From positions 1 through 6,883 of the forward strand of contig JAZDGR010000037.1 of the NCBI GenBank assembly GCA_043806735.1: a DNA stretch of 6,883 nt, in the 5' to 3' direction. Each line of letters begins with the position of its first letter. Position 1 is the stretch's first letter. Of the stretch, positions 5,677 through 6,883 are shown in pieces. The notes under the pieces were generated by a model. The model worked only from the letters and a program-made list of their open reading frames with translations. It was not told the DNA's origin and did not search any database. This stretch comes from QYOJ01 sp043806735. GTDB lineage: Bacteria > Bacteroidota > Bacteroidia > Bacteroidales > FEN-979. The translations under genes and the position numbers were made by a program.

Positions 5677-6825
5677 ATGTATATCACCGAAGAACACGAA
5701 ATGATCCGGAAGACGGTACGCGATTTTGCCGAGCGGGATATCTTCCCTGTCGCCCGCGAACTGGATGAGAAGGGCGAGTTTTCTCTCGAACTGACCAAGA
5801 AAATGGGTGAGCTGGGCCTCTTTGGCCTTATTACGCCTACAAAATATGGCGGTTCGAACATGGACATGCTCGCCTACGTCATCGCCGTGGAGGAGCTGGC
5901 CCGAGTCGACGGCTCCCAGGCGGCTACCCTGGCAGCCCACATCTCACTGGGTATGGGCCCGATCATGAACTTCGGGACCGAAGAACAGAAACAAAAATAC
6001 CTTCCCATGCTTACGACCGGTGAGGCGCTCTGGGCTTTCGGCCTTACCGAGCCTGATGCCGGTTCCGACTCCCGGGGCACTAAGACCAATGCCCGTGTGG
6101 AGGAGGATCACTGGATCATCAACGGCTCCAAGATCTTCATCACCAACGGGGCTTCCGTAATAAACAAAGGAGCGACAGTTCAGGTTGTTTCCGGTGAAAA
6201 AGACGGAAAGAAGGAGTTTACCACCATCCTGGTGGATGCCGATACACCCGGGTTCAAACGGGTTCCCATGCACGGCAAGATGATGTGGCGGGCTTCCGAT
6301 ACCGCTGAGCTCTATTTTGACGATTGCAAAGTTCCCTATTCCAACATCCTGGGGAAACGGGGCGAAGGATCACATATTATGTTAAACACTCTCGACAGTG
6401 GCCGGTTAGCGATCGGAGCCATGGGACTCGGCCTGGCTCAGGGTGCATTTGAGATGTCTTTGCGGTATGCGAAAGAACGCAAACAATTTGGTCAGCCCAT
6501 CGGCCATTTCCAGGTCAACGCTTTCAAACTGGCCGACATGGCGACCAAGATCGAACTTGCCCGAAACCTGCTCTATAAGGGGGCCTGGCTGAAATCCACA
6601 GGCCAACCCTATGCCAAAGAAGCTGCCATGGCCAAACTCTACTGTTCAGAAATTGCCCGCGAAGTGGCTGATGAAGGCGTGCAGATCCATGGGGGATACG
6701 GGCTGATGAAAGATTATCCCATTGAACGGTTCTACCGCGACCAGCGCCTGCTCCAGATCGGCGAAGGGACCTCCGAGATCCAGCGGCTGGTGATTGCGCG
6801 GTACATCGGGGTGTTTGATGAATAA
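5677..6825 (+). CDS. Acyl-CoA dehydrogenase (short/branched-chain type)
   Basis: This 382-residue FAD enzyme should oxidise an acyl-CoA to its 2,3-enoyl-CoA and pass electrons to ETF, which is not encoded here. Seen: family signature 1 at 122-134 (GLTEPDAGSDSRG); signature 2 at 336-355, starting QIHGGYGL; the FAD-contacting stretch KERKQFGQPIGHFQ at 266-279; and IGEGTSEIQR at 361-370 with the catalytic base Glu363 (codon 6763-6765). Length is normal for the family. True isovaleryl-CoA dehydrogenases carry the base elsewhere, as Glu in an LDLER motif, and have Ala at the 363 position. Here those sites are Gly242 (LDSGR) and Glu363, as in short/medium-chain enzymes. Context suggests isovaleryl-CoA, while the residues suggest a straight-chain, 2-methyl-branched or other short acyl-CoA. 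The ATG is the first start after an in-frame TGA at 5656-5658. The TAA stop runs into palindrome copy C. Confidence 0.93.
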   Translation: MYITEEHEMIRKTVRDFAERDIFPVARELDEKGEFSLELTKKMGELGLFGLITPTKYGGSNMDMLAYVIAVEELARVDGSQAATLAAHISLGMGPIMNFGTEEQKQKYLPMLTTGEALWAFGLTEPDAGSDSRGTKTNARVEEDHWIINGSKIFITNGASVINKGATVQVVSGEKDGKKEFTTILVDADTPGFKRVPMHGKMMWRASDTAELYFDDCKVPYSNILGKRGEGSHIMLNTLDSGRLAIGAMGLGLAQGAFEMSLRYAKERKQFGQPIGHFQVNAFKLADMATKIELARNLLYKGAWLKSTGQPYAKEAAMAKLYCSEIAREVADEGVQIHGGYGLMKDYPIERFYRDQRLLQIGEGTSEIQRLVIARYIGVFDE

Positions 6826-6850
6826 CCCCTAAATCCCCTGAAGGGGACTT
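6824..6850 (+). repeat. GC-rich palindromic repeat, copy C (left arm only seen)
   Basis: The 27-base core found at 3454 and 5555 recurs exactly here. As in copy A, its first two bases are the last two of a TAA stop codon. CCCC and GGGG enclose TGAA. The remaining 33 bases of the window (6851-6883) show no matching right arm, so the copy is either a half-element or its right arm lies beyond the window. Confidence 0.7.
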
Positions 6851-6883
6851 GCTACCGGGGAGGCATTACTGCTTGATCCATTT

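Overview
The window reads as a bacterial acyl-CoA catabolism cluster, all on the + strand. It most resembles the lower part of leucine/isovalerate degradation: acyl-CoA dehydrogenase, 3-methylcrotonyl-CoA carboxylase, HMG-CoA lyase, then acetoacetate activation by CoA transfer. The likely host is a member of the Bacteroidota. The clues are weak or absent Shine-Dalgarno sites before most genes, GC-rich palindromes of the CCCCTAAATCCCC type after genes, and short A/T-rich tandem repeats (7-9 bases) between genes. This taxonomic call rests on general familiarity with such genomes, not on a database match.

Layout. Positions 1-2028 encode a biotin carboxylase fused to a biotin carrier domain (acyl-CoA carboxylase alpha subunit). 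Positions 2085-2777 and 2799-3455 encode the A and B subunits of a 3-oxoacid CoA-transferase, 21 bases apart. A 209-base gap follows, holding a palindromic repeat and two tandem-repeat blocks. Positions 3665-4675 and 4672-5526 encode two different HMG-CoA-lyase-like proteins overlapping by four bases (ATGA). A 150-base gap holds the largest palindrome. Positions 5677-6825 encode an acyl-CoA dehydrogenase, and a third copy of the palindrome's left arm starts inside its stop codon and runs toward the window end. No gene-free stretch exceeds 300 bases.

How the genes may work together (inference): the dehydrogenase makes an enoyl-CoA and the carboxylase adds CO2 to it. A hydratase not in the window would give HMG-CoA, and the lyase pair would split this to acetyl-CoA and acetoacetate. 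The CoA-transferase would then turn acetoacetate into acetoacetyl-CoA. The carboxyltransferase (beta) subunit, the 3-methylglutaconyl-CoA hydratase and ETF are not here. The window starts exactly at the first ATG, so nothing can be said about the upstream side.

The most notable points are the lyase pair, in which each protein lacks different canonical active-site residues; a dehydrogenase whose catalytic glutamate is in the short/medium-chain position and not the isovaleryl-CoA position; and the dense set of intergenic repeats, some of which touch start and stop codons.
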